A stretch of DNA of 64,000 nucleotides from Leptospira stimsonii. GTDB lineage: Bacteria > Spirochaetota > Leptospiria > Leptospirales > Leptospiraceae. The stretch covers positions 124,001 to 188,000 of the forward strand of contig NZ_QHCS01000003.1 of the NCBI RefSeq assembly GCF_003545875.1, given 5' to 3'. Positions 41,976 through 51,957 of the stretch are shown here, in pieces. Under the pieces are notes generated by a model. The model made no database searches. It saw only the letters and a program-made list of their open reading frames with translations, and was not told the origin of the DNA. The position numbers and the translations under genes are program-made. Each line of letters begins with the position of its first letter. The stretch's first letter is position 1.

Positions 41976-42017
41976 TTAAGCTTGTACGTAAAGACGCTGA
42001 TTCAGCGACTTTTATAA

Positions 42018-43282
42018 TTGTATAAAAATTCTCTTACGTTTCGAATTATCGGCAAAGGAATATTAGCGCATTTACTTTTGATTCCGTCTTCTATGGTTTC
42101 TTCTCTTATCAAGAGAGGGAAAGAACGGGAAATGAAGTAAAAAGAGAAGTTACTTCCAAGTGGAGGGAATTTCAAATCATCGGCGGTCAGTTGGTGTCCG
42201 TACGTTTTTACGACGATGACAAACGATCGCGGTGAGAATGAAAGTATTTTACGTTATGCGCACTTTATTCTTGAAGATTTTCAGATTAACGGTTCTTTGA
42301 AACCGGAAAAAAGATACGGAGGAATCTATGCGGTTGCTTTGTATCAATCCGATCTTGAAATTCGAGGAAGTTTTTCTCCTCTCGACTAGCATTCTCTCCC
42401 GATTTCCAATAAGGATCTTATTTGGTCGGAAGCATTTCTTTCGCTTGGAGATCAGCGACGTAAAAGGAATACGAGAGCAAATTACAATTCAGATCCGGGA
42501 TACAAAAAAGGAGATGGGATCGGGAACAGCCGATGTTTTCACTTCGGGAGTCAACGTCAAATTCCCTTGGGATCCCGAGTCGAAGGAAAGATTTTTTCGT
42601 TAAACTTGTGTTTAACGGGAGTAAGGAGTTATATTTTCTACCTATGCAAAGGAGACGAAGGTGAGTTTGAGCTCCCCTTAGAAAACTCCTTCTTGTGAAG
42701 GGAATTTTTTACCCGATTTCAGGGAAATCAACGATACGGGTTTTAAAGCGACTTGGAAAGTCTTGGGGTTGAATCGTAATTTTCCCCGAGATCTTATAGG
42801 AGATTCTGAAACGGACCAGATTCAAAACTTTAAGTTCGGGGTTCGTTTTTTTCTACCGGTCGATGAATATTATAATACGATTCGCTCCTCCAAATGTAGC
42901 GAACTCTTTTTGTTGTTAACTTTTATAACTTATTTTTTTATCGAAGCATTTAAGAAGGTAAGATTGCATTTTATACAGTATCTTCTTTTGGAATTTTCCG
43001 TTCTGCTTTTCTCTATTCTTCTTTTATCCTTAACCAAACACATCTCGTTTAACTTATCTTATTGGATTTCCTGTTCCTTGATACTCGCTTTAGCTACGCT
43101 CTATTCAATGGCGATTTTTACGAGGGAATTGGTTTTTCTCGTGGCATGCGGAATCATATTAGGTTTTTATATTTCCTTTTTCGCGCTCTTCAACTGGAGA
43201 ATTTTGCATTGCTCATCGGAATTTTTGGATTTTTTTTCTGCTCGCGGTCCCGATGTATTTCACCGGAAGCGTTCAGGGTTAA
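42018..43282 (+). pseudogene. creD: Decayed creD-family inner-membrane protein gene
   Basis: Joining frames gives a recognisable CreD protein. The N-terminal helix (ILAHLLLIPSSMVSSLI) leads to ERERTGNEVKREVTSKW, FILEDFQINGSLKPEKRYGG, FLSLEISDVKGIREQ, REINDTGFKATWKVLGLNRN, FGVRFFLPVDEYYNTIRSSK and the C-terminal helices. Lesions include a lost base near 42113, TGA at 42233-42235, TAG at 42387-42389, breaks near 42601 and 42673, and frameshifts near 43200. The final stop is about 43280-43282. Intact CreD is a membrane protein of about 430 residues linked to envelope stress and beta-lactam response. The product here cannot be made. Confidence 0.88.
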
Positions 43283-43564
43283 GAATCCGATCGAAATTCT
43301 AAGTAGAGAAATTATAAAATTTAGACCGAACTTAATTTAAGATTACGGATCTATTGAAGTGGAATACTCTTCGTCGAAGACAGATCGCGGCTTATTTGAT
43401 TCTACTGCTTCCTCGATGAGGATCGATAGAATCGTTCTTTGAGGACATTCGGCTTCGGAATGGGTTCCCAAAAAAAATCTTTTCTATAATTTTTGTTTCT
43501 GTTTTTTCGCAAACGACTTTCAAATTGACCTTGCTCATTTCGCTTTAATTTGAATTCTAAGGAT

Positions 43565-44488
43565 ATGAAATATATTTTTAGAATTTCACTTCTATTCTTC
43601 TTCGTTTCTTGTGCGGTGACTTCTCACCAATCCAAACAGGTTCAACTCGGCAAAACATTCTCTTTACAGAACTTGAATCAGGATACAAAGGGATCGATTG
43701 TCTTTCAAAAGTTCGTAGCGGCAGATTGGGAAGTCGAGCGGTCTGGCTTAATTAATCTAAACGATCCGAAGGCCGCGAGTTTAAAACCGGGTCCGGAGCC
43801 GATTCAAATTTATTTTTATGTGATCGATCATCCTAAATTCGGAAGATATATGATCGATACAGGTATTTCCAAGGAGTTTCGAAAGGATCCCAAAGAATGG
43901 CCCATTTCTTCCATCGTCGCCTCCGCGATGAAAACCGCCACTTTAAAGATTAAGATTACTGTGGAGGAATGGCTCAAAAAAGATCCAAAAAAAGTGGAAG
44001 GAATCTTTTTAACCCACATGCATCTCGACCATATCATGGGAACCAAAGACTTCGCTCCCGGTCTTCCTATCTTCGTCGGCCCTAAGGAGTCTACCGGAAA
44101 AAGATTCATCAACGTATTTGTTCAAGGCACCACCGATAACGTGTTAGGTGAGAATCCGAATCTTTCTGAACTCAAGTTTGAAGAAACGGAGAATTCTCCG
44201 GGAGTTATTGACTTCTTCGGAGATCAGTCGCTTCTCATCTTTCATCTAGAAGGTCATACGCGAGGAAGTCTTGCTTTTTTGATAAAGAGTTCTTCCGGCC
44301 CTCAGTTGGTATTAGGAGATTCCTGCCATACAAGTTGGGGTTGGGAAAACCAAGTTCCTCCGGGAGACTTCACGGAGGACTTGGAGAAGAATGCGATAGC
44401 CTTGGCTTTTTTGAAAAAAATCGCTTCCAAATATCCCGGAATCCAAGTTCATCCCGGACATCAAAGTATATCAGGAAATCGTAATTAA
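43565..44488 (+). CDS. Metallo-beta-lactamase-fold hydrolase lipoprotein
   Basis: The 307-residue protein has a lipobox in LLFFFVSC and an MBL domain. The zinc site is visible as FLTHMHLDHIMGTKD, then FHLEGHTRGSLAF, VLGDSCHTSWG and VHPGHQ. The domain order and motif spacing resemble lactonase-type MBL enzymes (quorum-signal or other lactones), but the substrate cannot be read from sequence. I chose the ATG at 43565; a TTG at 43550 is in frame. The lipid anchor places it outside the cytoplasm. It is followed by an SDR gene after 35 bases, possibly in one operon. Confidence 0.85.
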   Translation: MKYIFRISLLFFFVSCAVTSHQSKQVQLGKTFSLQNLNQDTKGSIVFQKFVAADWEVERSGLINLNDPKAASLKPGPEPIQIYFYVIDHPKFGRYMIDTGISKEFRKDPKEWPISSIVASAMKTATLKIKITVEEWLKKDPKKVEGIFLTHMHLDHIMGTKDFAPGLPIFVGPKESTGKRFINVFVQGTTDNVLGENPNLSELKFEETENSPGVIDFFGDQSLLIFHLEGHTRGSLAFLIKSSSGPQLVLGDSCHTSWGWENQVPPGDFTEDLEKNAIALAFLKKIASKYPGIQVHPGHQSISGNRN

Positions 44489-44523
44489 TTTTTATCTTTA
44501 GTAACGCTTAGCGGAGAATTTGT

Positions 44524-45600
44524 ATGAAAGAAATAGATCGTTCTAAACCCGTTCTTGTCACTGGAGGGGCTGGTTATATCGCTTCCTGGGTGATTCGATA
44601 TTTATTGGAAGACGGACTTTCGGTGAGGGCTACCGTGAGGGATAAGGGCGATTCTAAAAAGATTTCCCATCTCCTCAAATTGGGAGAACGCTTTCCCGGA
44701 AAATTGGAATTTTTCGAAGCGGACCTTTTAAGGGAAGGTTCGTTTTTGAATGCGATTCAAGAGAAGGGGGGAGTGGAGCTGATCATTCATACAGCCTCTC
44801 CGTTTTTTATCGATGGAGTGAAGAACCCGCAGAAAGAATTAGTGGAACCCGCAGTCTTCGGCACGAAGAATGTTCTCTTATCCGCGAACCAATCCCCTTC
44901 GGTAAAAAGGATCGTACTGACTTCGAGCGTTGCGGCTATCATGGGAGATAACAGCGATTCGGCGAATCATCCGGACAATCGTCTTTCTGAAACAGATTGG
45001 AATACGACCAGCAGTCTTACTCATCAGCCGTATCCCTATTCTAAAACGCTCGCGGAAAGGGAAGCGTGGAAGATTGCGGAAGGACAGACGCGATGGGACT
45101 TGGTTACGATCAATCCTTCCTTTGTCATGGGACCTTCTCTTTCCGAAAGAGCTGACGGAACGAGCGTGAACTTTATGCTCTCGATGATCAACGGCAAGTT
45201 TGCTCCGGGAGTTCCGGATATGATGATCGGATTTGTAGACGTGAGAGACGTTGCGCGCGCACATGTTTTAGCGGGATTTACTCCTTCTGCAAGCGGGAGA
45301 CATATCGTTTCTTCGGAGACGTTGAAATTTTTGGATGTTGCCAAAAAGATTCGAGAGAAATTCGGAAATCGTTTTCCGATTCCGAAGAAAGCTCTTCCAA
45401 AATTTATAACGTATTTGATAGGGCCATTTTTCGGGCTGTCATGGCCTTATATTTCGCGTAACGTAGGAATTCCGTTCGCGCTGGATCATTCTTACAGTAA
45501 AAAAGATTTAGGGCTGACTTATAGACCAATTTCGGAGACTTTTGCGGAGCATATTGAACAGATCGTTTCTTCGAATATGTTATCCAAAAAAGTATCCTGA
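44524..45600 (+). CDS. NAD(P)-dependent extended short-chain reductase, dihydroflavonol-4-reductase-like
   Basis: The 358-residue cytoplasmic oxidoreductase has the nucleotide motif VLVTGGAGYIASWVIRYLL, an Arg-rich loop (RATVRDKGD) suggesting NADPH, LTSSVAAIMGDN (catalytic Ser region) and YPYSKTLAE (catalytic Tyr and Lys). Downstream INPSFVMGPSL and FVDVRDVARAHVLA are typical of the dihydroflavonol/cinnamoyl reductase branch. Bacterial members reduce diverse aldehydes and ketones, so no substrate is assigned. An MBL lipoprotein precedes it. A 12-base-pair hairpin follows at 45610. Confidence 0.9.
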   Translation: MKEIDRSKPVLVTGGAGYIASWVIRYLLEDGLSVRATVRDKGDSKKISHLLKLGERFPGKLEFFEADLLREGSFLNAIQEKGGVELIIHTASPFFIDGVKNPQKELVEPAVFGTKNVLLSANQSPSVKRIVLTSSVAAIMGDNSDSANHPDNRLSETDWNTTSSLTHQPYPYSKTLAEREAWKIAEGQTRWDLVTINPSFVMGPSLSERADGTSVNFMLSMINGKFAPGVPDMMIGFVDVRDVARAHVLAGFTPSASGRHIVSSETLKFLDVAKKIREKFGNRFPIPKKALPKFITYLIGPFFGLSWPYISRNVGIPFALDHSYSKKDLGLTYRPISETFAEHIEQIVSSNMLSKKVS

Positions 45601-45609
45601 GGAGAAGAT

Positions 45610-45643
45610 CGATTCCTATGAGAAAAATGTATCATAGGAATCG
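45610..45643 (+). terminator. Long perfect hairpin after the SDR gene
   Basis: CGATTCCTATGA pairs with TCATAGGAATCG (12 base pairs, 10-base loop). No T-run follows on the plus strand, so it may be a rho-assisted 3' end or a processing structure rather than a classic terminator. Confidence 0.5.
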
Positions 45644-45761
45644 TATAAAGTAGAATTCAAATATTCTTATTTCAGAATGGAGCAGAGTTCTAAGGAAACT
45701 ACAAATCTTTCTATCTTTATTATCGAAAAATTCGAAAAGACTGTTTTAAGGTTATGAATTC

Positions 45762-46856
45762 TTAACAAGCGTCCCCGCCCGCCAAAAATAAAGTCTCCAA
45801 TTTGCCGTTGATAATTTTAGAGAATTCATTTATGTAGCCGTCGTAGCCGTTGTGGTGGAAAATTAAAATCGGCGTTCCGTTTTCATCTAAGTCAAGGGCA
45901 TCGATAAAATGATATTGCCCTCCGTAGATGGCCTGTTCGTTCATGAGTACATCAAATTTTTCGAATATTTTTTTGCCAGGCTCCTCACCGTTCAATTCGT
46001 ATAATGCCGCGTAATAGGACTTCTCTTCGGGCTCCTTTTTGATCGCGTATCGAATGAAGATGTATTTTTTTCCAGGAGAATTGATCGTATAAAAATCTCC
46101 CCTTTTTAAGAATTTAAGTTCGTCCTTGTTCGGATGTTTCTTTTTAAAAATGGAATTAGCGGCCGCATCCATGATTTTTGAAATTTTTTCCGAAGGATTG
46201 TAACGATCCGATCGAACCTTATCTCCGATCTTAGCCCCAAAAATAGCAAAGACGGAATCCTGATACGTATCGATTTTTCGAAACGCGTTGAAGTTTCCTT
46301 TGATCACTCTAATTTCCTGACAACCCGTGATCTCTTTCGTTTCCGGCAAAAATTCACCCGCGATATTTGTGCGTTCATAAGCGATCGCTTTTTCTTTTTC
46401 CTGAATCTTCTTCTTTTCTAAGAAATAAGTTTCTGCGGAATGATCGCTCGCGGACAACCATTGATTTTTGACTCTGATGGCTAAGGATCGAAACCAGGAT
46501 CCCTCCGTACCGGATTTGATGGATCCGAAAAGTTTTGCATCCGTCAACTCCTCAGGTTTTTTTTTACTGAGAAATTCGGAAGCGGCAAAACCCTTAGCAC
46601 CGGTTTTTGTTTTGATTTCTTGCCATTCCTCAAATTGAGAATCCTCTTTGATCCAGACGCTTTCGCCTTTATCCAGTTGAAAGAGAATTTTTCCGTCCTT
46701 CGGCTTTTCTCGAACGTTTAGCTTTCCTTCGAAAGTGAGAACGTATCTTGGAGAAAGTTTGTCTTCGGCGAAGGCGAAATCGGAAAAGAATAGGAAAAGA
46801 GCCGCTAACGCGATTTTTAAAAATACAGGCTGTGATTGTATGAATATTCTTTGCAT
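45762..46856 (-). CDS. Periplasmic SH3b-domain protein
   Basis: The 364-residue protein has a signal peptide (VFLKIALAALFLFFSDFAFA) with a likely cleavage after AFA. An SH3b domain follows at about residues 35-100 (YVLTFEGKLNVREKPKDGK and KGESVWIKED, then GAKGFAASEFLS). The rest is an uncharacterised region with ITGCQEIRVIKGNFNAFRKIDTYQDSVFAIF-like strands and a final ALDLDENGTPILIFHHNGYDG, reminiscent of a calcium-binding or propeller repeat. Bacterial SH3b domains usually bind peptidoglycan or stabilise envelope proteins. It is a single gene on this strand. Confidence 0.8.
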   Translation of the reverse strand: MQRIFIQSQPVFLKIALAALFLFFSDFAFAEDKLSPRYVLTFEGKLNVREKPKDGKILFQLDKGESVWIKEDSQFEEWQEIKTKTGAKGFAASEFLSKKKPEELTDAKLFGSIKSGTEGSWFRSLAIRVKNQWLSASDHSAETYFLEKKKIQEKEKAIAYERTNIAGEFLPETKEITGCQEIRVIKGNFNAFRKIDTYQDSVFAIFGAKIGDKVRSDRYNPSEKISKIMDAAANSIFKKKHPNKDELKFLKRGDFYTINSPGKKYIFIRYAIKKEPEEKSYYAALYELNGEEPGKKIFEKFDVLMNEQAIYGGQYHFIDALDLDENGTPILIFHHNGYDGYINEFSKIINGKLETLFLAGGDAC

Positions 46857-47416
46857 TTAAAGAAATTGGATCAAAGCCCTTAAGTTTTCAAGAAATTATT
46901 TTTTGATTTTTGCGTCGTTTAGGGATCCAATCGAAAGTGTCCTTGCGAGTAATTGTATGTGCAATGAGATCTTCCAATCAGAGTAAAAGAGTGTTCGCTT
47001 GTTAGTCTCGTCCATTGTTCCCGCAAAAAAAAACGTTGAGTAACTCTAAGAAACTCCGTTTTAGTAAGGAATTATTCAAAGAACTCCAAGAATTTTGCGA
47101 GATTAGGTCGATTTTACGAAAGTCCGTTCAGAATTATTAATTTCGGATTTTTGTCCTTTTGAGTTCAACGGTACTAAAATTCATCGGCTCCGCCTGGAGT
47201 TTAAGAAATCGATTGCGCTATTGGATTGTATTGAAGTTTCTTTCGGTGATTTATCTTCGAAAAATCGATGAATCAAGTCGTTTCGAATTTCGGATTCAAA
47301 AAAAAGAATTCTTTGTAAGCGGAATATAAGTGAGTTTTTAACTTCTCCCGCTATTATCCTTTTTCAGTGAAAACCTCCGATTCGGAGGAAAGCCAAAAAT
47401 AAAAAAGGTGAAACTT
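46857..47416. other. Gene-free stretch between divergent genes
   Basis: I see no gene, RNA, repeat core or convincing promoter in this divergent region. The sequence just before 47417 holds the AAAGG ribosome binding site of the PLC gene. Confidence 0.45.
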
Positions 47417-48703
47417 ATGAAGAGAATTTTATCCATTCTCATCTTCTCTCTTTTTCTGGGAGCGATGGGAAATCTTTATGCGAGTCGTGGCTCCGTCGTG
47501 GAAAATCCGATCGACGTTTTTGAAAAGTCTTTCGAAAACAAGGTTCTTTCCATTCAGAGAAAAACGCAGGTAAACGCGAACCTTCCGGTTCATCGAGCCC
47601 TTTTTTACGGAACCCACAATTCGTATAACAGCAAGTCATACGCCGGTCCGTTCTTCTCTTACGCGTTTCCGAATCAAAAGTATTCCATCGGTGAACAACT
47701 TCGCCTTGGCGCAAGGTTTATCGAATTGGACGTTCACTGGACTTTGGGAACCCGCGCTCGTAAAGAACTTCTTCTATGCCACGGTCAGGACAACCACGTG
47801 GGTTGTAACGTCTTCGATCGCCCTTTTTATAAAGGTCTAGAGGAAGTTCGAGATTGGGTTTCCAACGTCTCGAATCGCAATGAAGTTCTCGTTCTTTATA
47901 TTGAAGATAAGTTCGACGGTCATTCTTCCGAAGCTCTTCAAACTCTTAAGGATTATCTGGATCCTTGGTTGTATCGTTATTCCGGAAGTTGTTCTGATAT
48001 ACCCTCTCCGGAGAATATGCCGAAGTTAGGCGATATGGTCGCGTCCAACAAAAGAATTCTTCTTATGAGCAATGGTTGTTACGATTCTCAGTGGAGCGGC
48101 TACTTTAAAAAAATCTTCTTCGGCGCGTCGACGGGAAGTCCGAAAGAATTCAAAGGTTATCCGGATTGTAATTATTCCAGAGCGACTTACAATTCTTCTA
48201 TGGTTCGTTTCTTTAACGATACGACAAATTACTTCGGGTTCTATGACGGAGTAAAGGAGAGCGGATCTTTTACGGATGCAAATATTCAGTCGATGTTGGC
48301 TTGTGAGGTGAACGTATTTGGCATCGATCAGTTTGATCCGGACTTTGCCAAAAAAGCGATCTGGTCCTGGAATTCTTCCGAGCCGAACAACTGGGCCGGA
48401 AGTGAACACTGCGCCGTCGTCTGGTCCAACGGAAGATGGAACGATCTCAACTGTTCCTCTTGGAATCGTTTTTCTTGTAAGGACGCTTCGGGGAACTGGT
48501 ATGTGACTTCAGGCGGTGGATCTTGGTCTTCCGGAAATTCACAGTGTTCTTCGGAAACTGGAGGAAGATATAAATTCTCTGCACCTTTGACACCGTATGA
48601 AAACAGAAAACTCTTAGAGGCCAAGAATTCGGTCAGCGCCGGCGATCTTTGGATCAACCTTACGGATCAGACTTCGGAAGGAAACTGGCTTTCTGGGTAT
48701 TGA
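47417..48703 (+). CDS. Secreted PI-PLC X-domain phosphodiesterase with a C-type-lectin-like tail
   Basis: The 428-residue protein has a signal peptide (KRILSILIFSLFLGAMGNLYA). The PLC-X barrel includes FYGTHNSYNSKSYAG (first catalytic-type His), GARFIELDVHWT and LLLCHGQDNHVGC (second His region). It ends near FGIDQFDPDFAKKAIWSW. Beyond about residue 310 are C-type-lectin-like signatures in unusual order: SSEPNNWAG, HCAVVWSNGRWNDLNC and FSCKD first, then WVT-type GNWYVTSGGG, FSAPLTPYENRKLLEA and DLWINLTDQTSEGNW. It may be an exported phosphodiesterase targeted to glycans or cell surfaces. The ATG at 47417 has AAAGG eight bases ahead. A strong terminator follows. Confidence 0.85.
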   Translation: MKRILSILIFSLFLGAMGNLYASRGSVVENPIDVFEKSFENKVLSIQRKTQVNANLPVHRALFYGTHNSYNSKSYAGPFFSYAFPNQKYSIGEQLRLGARFIELDVHWTLGTRARKELLLCHGQDNHVGCNVFDRPFYKGLEEVRDWVSNVSNRNEVLVLYIEDKFDGHSSEALQTLKDYLDPWLYRYSGSCSDIPSPENMPKLGDMVASNKRILLMSNGCYDSQWSGYFKKIFFGASTGSPKEFKGYPDCNYSRATYNSSMVRFFNDTTNYFGFYDGVKESGSFTDANIQSMLACEVNVFGIDQFDPDFAKKAIWSWNSSEPNNWAGSEHCAVVWSNGRWNDLNCSSWNRFSCKDASGNWYVTSGGGSWSSGNSQCSSETGGRYKFSAPLTPYENRKLLEAKNSVSAGDLWINLTDQTSEGNWLSGY

Positions 48704-48734
48704 TCCTGAAGAGCAACTCTTTTAAAAATCTCCT

Positions 48735-48763
48735 AGGACGGATTGATTCCGTCCTTTTTTTTT
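48735..48763 (+). terminator. Strong intrinsic terminator after the PLC gene
   Basis: AGGACGGA pairs with TCCGTCCT around TTGAT and is followed by nine T residues. This is one of the clearest terminators in the window. Confidence 0.92.
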
Positions 48764-49138
48764 AACTTCATAAGAATCGGGTTTTTCAGAGACTCGAAGG
48801 GAAACCTCTCGATTTGTTTCCACTCCTTTTTCTAAACTTCCTCTTTGTCGGAACTCCCACAAAACCTTCGTTTTTTGGTTGAAAGACCATTTTATCGTCG
48901 ATTCCATCCGTTCTCTTTTTCTTTCCTGTCGATCTCTCGAGAGTAAATTCACTTTCCTATTTCGATCCCTCCTCTGTTTGCCGAAAGAAAAAGTATAAGA
49001 ATTTTTTTTGAGAAGAATCGGAGACTTGTAAATAATTGATTTAGAAGGATAAAAAGAGATGGAATTTTTCCATTTTTATGACAACCTAATCACCTGAATT
49101 TCTTGGGCGCCAAGCGAAACGGGATTTCAATCAAATCG
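48764..49138. other. Gene-free stretch with a GGAACTCC motif
   Basis: After the terminator the only feature seen is GTCGGAACTCCCAC at about 48847-48860. It should hold the promoter of the GAF-SpoIIE gene, but no clear -35/-10 was found. Confidence 0.5.
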
Positions 49139-50500
49139 ATGCTACCAAACACAATCCAAACTAAGGAGGAAACTCTACGTCGCTTTAACAGGGAGCTTAT
49201 GTCCTTAGCAAAAAATCCGATACTCGACAAAGGCGATTTAATCCCTGCGTTACACGTCCTTACAGAATCGATTTCACGAGCTTTGGATTGTGAACGATGT
49301 AGCATCTGGTTTTATAGCGAGACAAAAACCTCCATTCAATGTCTCGATCTCTTTATCCTCTCCGAAAATTCTCACAATTCCGGAATGGAACTTTTTCAAA
49401 AAGACTATCCACGTTATTTCGAAGTTCTCAAAGATGAAAGATTGATCGTCGCGGACGACGCGATTCACGACAATTCTACGAAAGAATTTGCTCCGAATTA
49501 CCTGTTACCTTTGAACATTCTTTCGATGCTGGATGCGCCCATTCTCATGGATGGAAAACTTCTCGGAATCATTTGTAATGAACACGTCGGCAAACATCAT
49601 TCTTGGACGCTGGAAGAACAAACCTTTGTGGGTTCGCTTTCCGATATGATTCCAAGAATCTTTCAAGCGGTGGAAAGAAAGAAAGCGGAAGAAGAATTAA
49701 AAAAAGCGAATGAACGTTTGGAATACACGGTCAGAACCAGAACCAGAATTATTCTTAGCCAAAAGGAAGAATTGGAACATCAGATCAAGATGGCAAAAAA
49801 GATACAAGGCGCTCTTCTTCCCGCTACTCTCCCGAAATCCGACTATTTAGATCTACAATATCTTTACGAACCGATGATGGAAATCGGCGGAGATTTCGTA
49901 GACTTTCTTTATGACGAGGAAAATCATATTCTCGGTTTTTTTATCTGCGATGTTTCGGGTCACGGGGTTTCCGCCGCTTTGCTCGCCTCGATGGTGAAGA
50001 TGTCCTATTCAAACTGGAGATCGTTTATTCAAAATCCTGAATATGGCGTCGCTCAAATTTACGAATCCCTTGCCGGAAAATTTGCCGGCCATTTTATCAC
50101 AGCGATTCTCGGAACTCTAAACGTGAAAACGGGAGAAGGAAGAATGACGAACGCAGGACATTGTCCTCCCGTTTTGCTCAGCAAAGGTAAAAAACCTTAC
50201 GTATTTTATCAAACGGGCCCATTGCTTACGGATCTAATTCCTTTAAAATTAGAGACGGTTCCGTTTCACCTGGATCGTGGAGATCGTTTGGTACTTTATA
50301 CGGATGGAATTATAGAAGCGTTCAATCCGGATCGAGAATTATTTTCCGAAGAACGATTGCTTTCTAATTTGGATTCTTCCGAAAACGAACCCTTGGGGGA
50401 GCTTTGTCAAAAAGTTTTTTCGGAAGTGAATCGTTTTATGGGAGTCCCTCACGAAGGTTTTTCTGACGACCTTACACTTCTTGCCCTCGAAAGGAAATAG
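49139..50500 (+). CDS. GAF-SpoIIE serine phosphatase (RsbU-like)
   Basis: From the ATG at 49139 the protein has 453 residues. Residues about 20-185 form a GAF sensor (DCERCSIWFYSETKTSIQC, NILSMLDAPILMDGKLLGIICNEH), then a coiled coil (KKAEEELKKANERLEYTV). The PPM/SpoIIE phosphatase has MAKKIQGALLPATLPK, MEIGGDFVDF, CDVSGHGVSAALLASM, GRMTNAGHCPPVLL, LVLYTDGIIEAFNPD and DDLTLLALE, with metal-binding Asp residues present. Such enzymes dephosphorylate STAS antagonists; the STAS protein at 39189 is a candidate partner. No clear Shine-Dalgarno marks the start, and a TTG at 49103 is in frame. Confidence 0.88.
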   Translation: MLPNTIQTKEETLRRFNRELMSLAKNPILDKGDLIPALHVLTESISRALDCERCSIWFYSETKTSIQCLDLFILSENSHNSGMELFQKDYPRYFEVLKDERLIVADDAIHDNSTKEFAPNYLLPLNILSMLDAPILMDGKLLGIICNEHVGKHHSWTLEEQTFVGSLSDMIPRIFQAVERKKAEEELKKANERLEYTVRTRTRIILSQKEELEHQIKMAKKIQGALLPATLPKSDYLDLQYLYEPMMEIGGDFVDFLYDEENHILGFFICDVSGHGVSAALLASMVKMSYSNWRSFIQNPEYGVAQIYESLAGKFAGHFITAILGTLNVKTGEGRMTNAGHCPPVLLSKGKKPYVFYQTGPLLTDLIPLKLETVPFHLDRGDRLVLYTDGIIEAFNPDRELFSEERLLSNLDSSENEPLGELCQKVFSEVNRFMGVPHEGFSDDLTLLALERK

Positions 50501-50635
50501 TTTATTGTTAGCGATTTTCTTTCGAATTTTGAAACGTCATTTAGAATTGTAGTCTTTTCTCGCGAAACCAATTGTTAAAAAAACAAAAACGAAGGAAATG
50601 TGTGACGCCACCGTTTATTGGAGACTAAGGAAACC

Positions 50636-51310
50636 ATGAAAAACGCGAAAAACTATTCCATTCTTCTTGCGGAAGACGACGAAAGCAACGCGGAACTTCT
50701 CATGCGCCACGTGGAAAGATACAATTTCGAAGTGGATCACGTTGTGGACGGAGTTGCCGCGGAAATCAAACTTAGAAAACAACGTTACGATTTGATAATT
50801 ACGGATAATAAAATGCCGAAACAAAGCGGTCTTAGTCTTTTAGAAAGAATTCCGGAGATAAATCGTTTAACGCCGATTATCTTTTTAACGGTGAGCAACG
50901 AAAAAGAAACGATTTTACAAGCGGTTCACAACAGGAATCTCGTTGCCTATCTATTAAAACCGGTCGATACGAATATCCTAATCGAAAAAATTTGCCAAGG
51001 TTTGAGCATTAAGGCGAATACTCTAATCGATAAGAAGGCGTATCCGTTCGAAATACTTCCTTTTACGAGTTCCAGTCACGGAGTCGGAATCGAATTAAAA
51101 GGTTGTCCTTTCGGAAAAAGTGTTGAAAAACTCGTTCAGGAAATTTCATTTTTTTTGAAGGAACTCCCTAGTCTGCGAAGTATCGTGATCAAAGTGAATC
51201 CGGAGTTCTATCTTTTTAAGAATGGAGAACAATTGCTTTCCACTCTTAGAGATCGTCTTGCAATCAAATATGAAATCAAAAAGGAAGACATCAGCATTCT
51301 AAACGAATGA
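50636..51310 (+). CDS. Response regulator with an unrecognised C-terminal domain
   Basis: The 224-residue protein begins with a receiver domain (about 7-125): ILLAEDDESNAELL, phospho-accepting Asp57 in LIITDNKMPKQSG, FLTVSNEK (Thr) and LLKPVDTN (Lys). The last 90 residues contain HGVGIELKGCPFGKSVEKLVQEISFF and RSIVIKVNPEFYLFKNG, without HTH, GGDEF, EAL or kinase motifs, so the output is unknown. It starts at 50636 where TAAGGA precedes the ATG; a TTG at 50618 is in frame. It follows the GAF-SpoIIE gene by 135 bases, suggesting one signalling module. Confidence 0.85.
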   Translation: MKNAKNYSILLAEDDESNAELLMRHVERYNFEVDHVVDGVAAEIKLRKQRYDLIITDNKMPKQSGLSLLERIPEINRLTPIIFLTVSNEKETILQAVHNRNLVAYLLKPVDTNILIEKICQGLSIKANTLIDKKAYPFEILPFTSSSHGVGIELKGCPFGKSVEKLVQEISFFLKELPSLRSIVIKVNPEFYLFKNGEQLLSTLRDRLAIKYEIKKEDISILNE

Positions 51311-51519
51311 AATTTATTTCTGAATTTCCGCTTTAGAAAAAGGTAAGATTTCCTTTTTCGCTTCTTCTTAATTCGTCCGGGGGTTACTTGAGAGGGTCCC
51401 GATCCTTGTTTCACAAAAGGATTCTATTTTTTAATGAGAACTCGAGAAATTCCGAATAAAAAAAATTGGAACCTGAGTTGAGCCTTTTGGTCAGAGGATT
51501 AGAAAATGGGAGGAATCCA

Positions 51520-51946
<427 letters not shown>

Positions 51947-51957
<11 letters not shown>

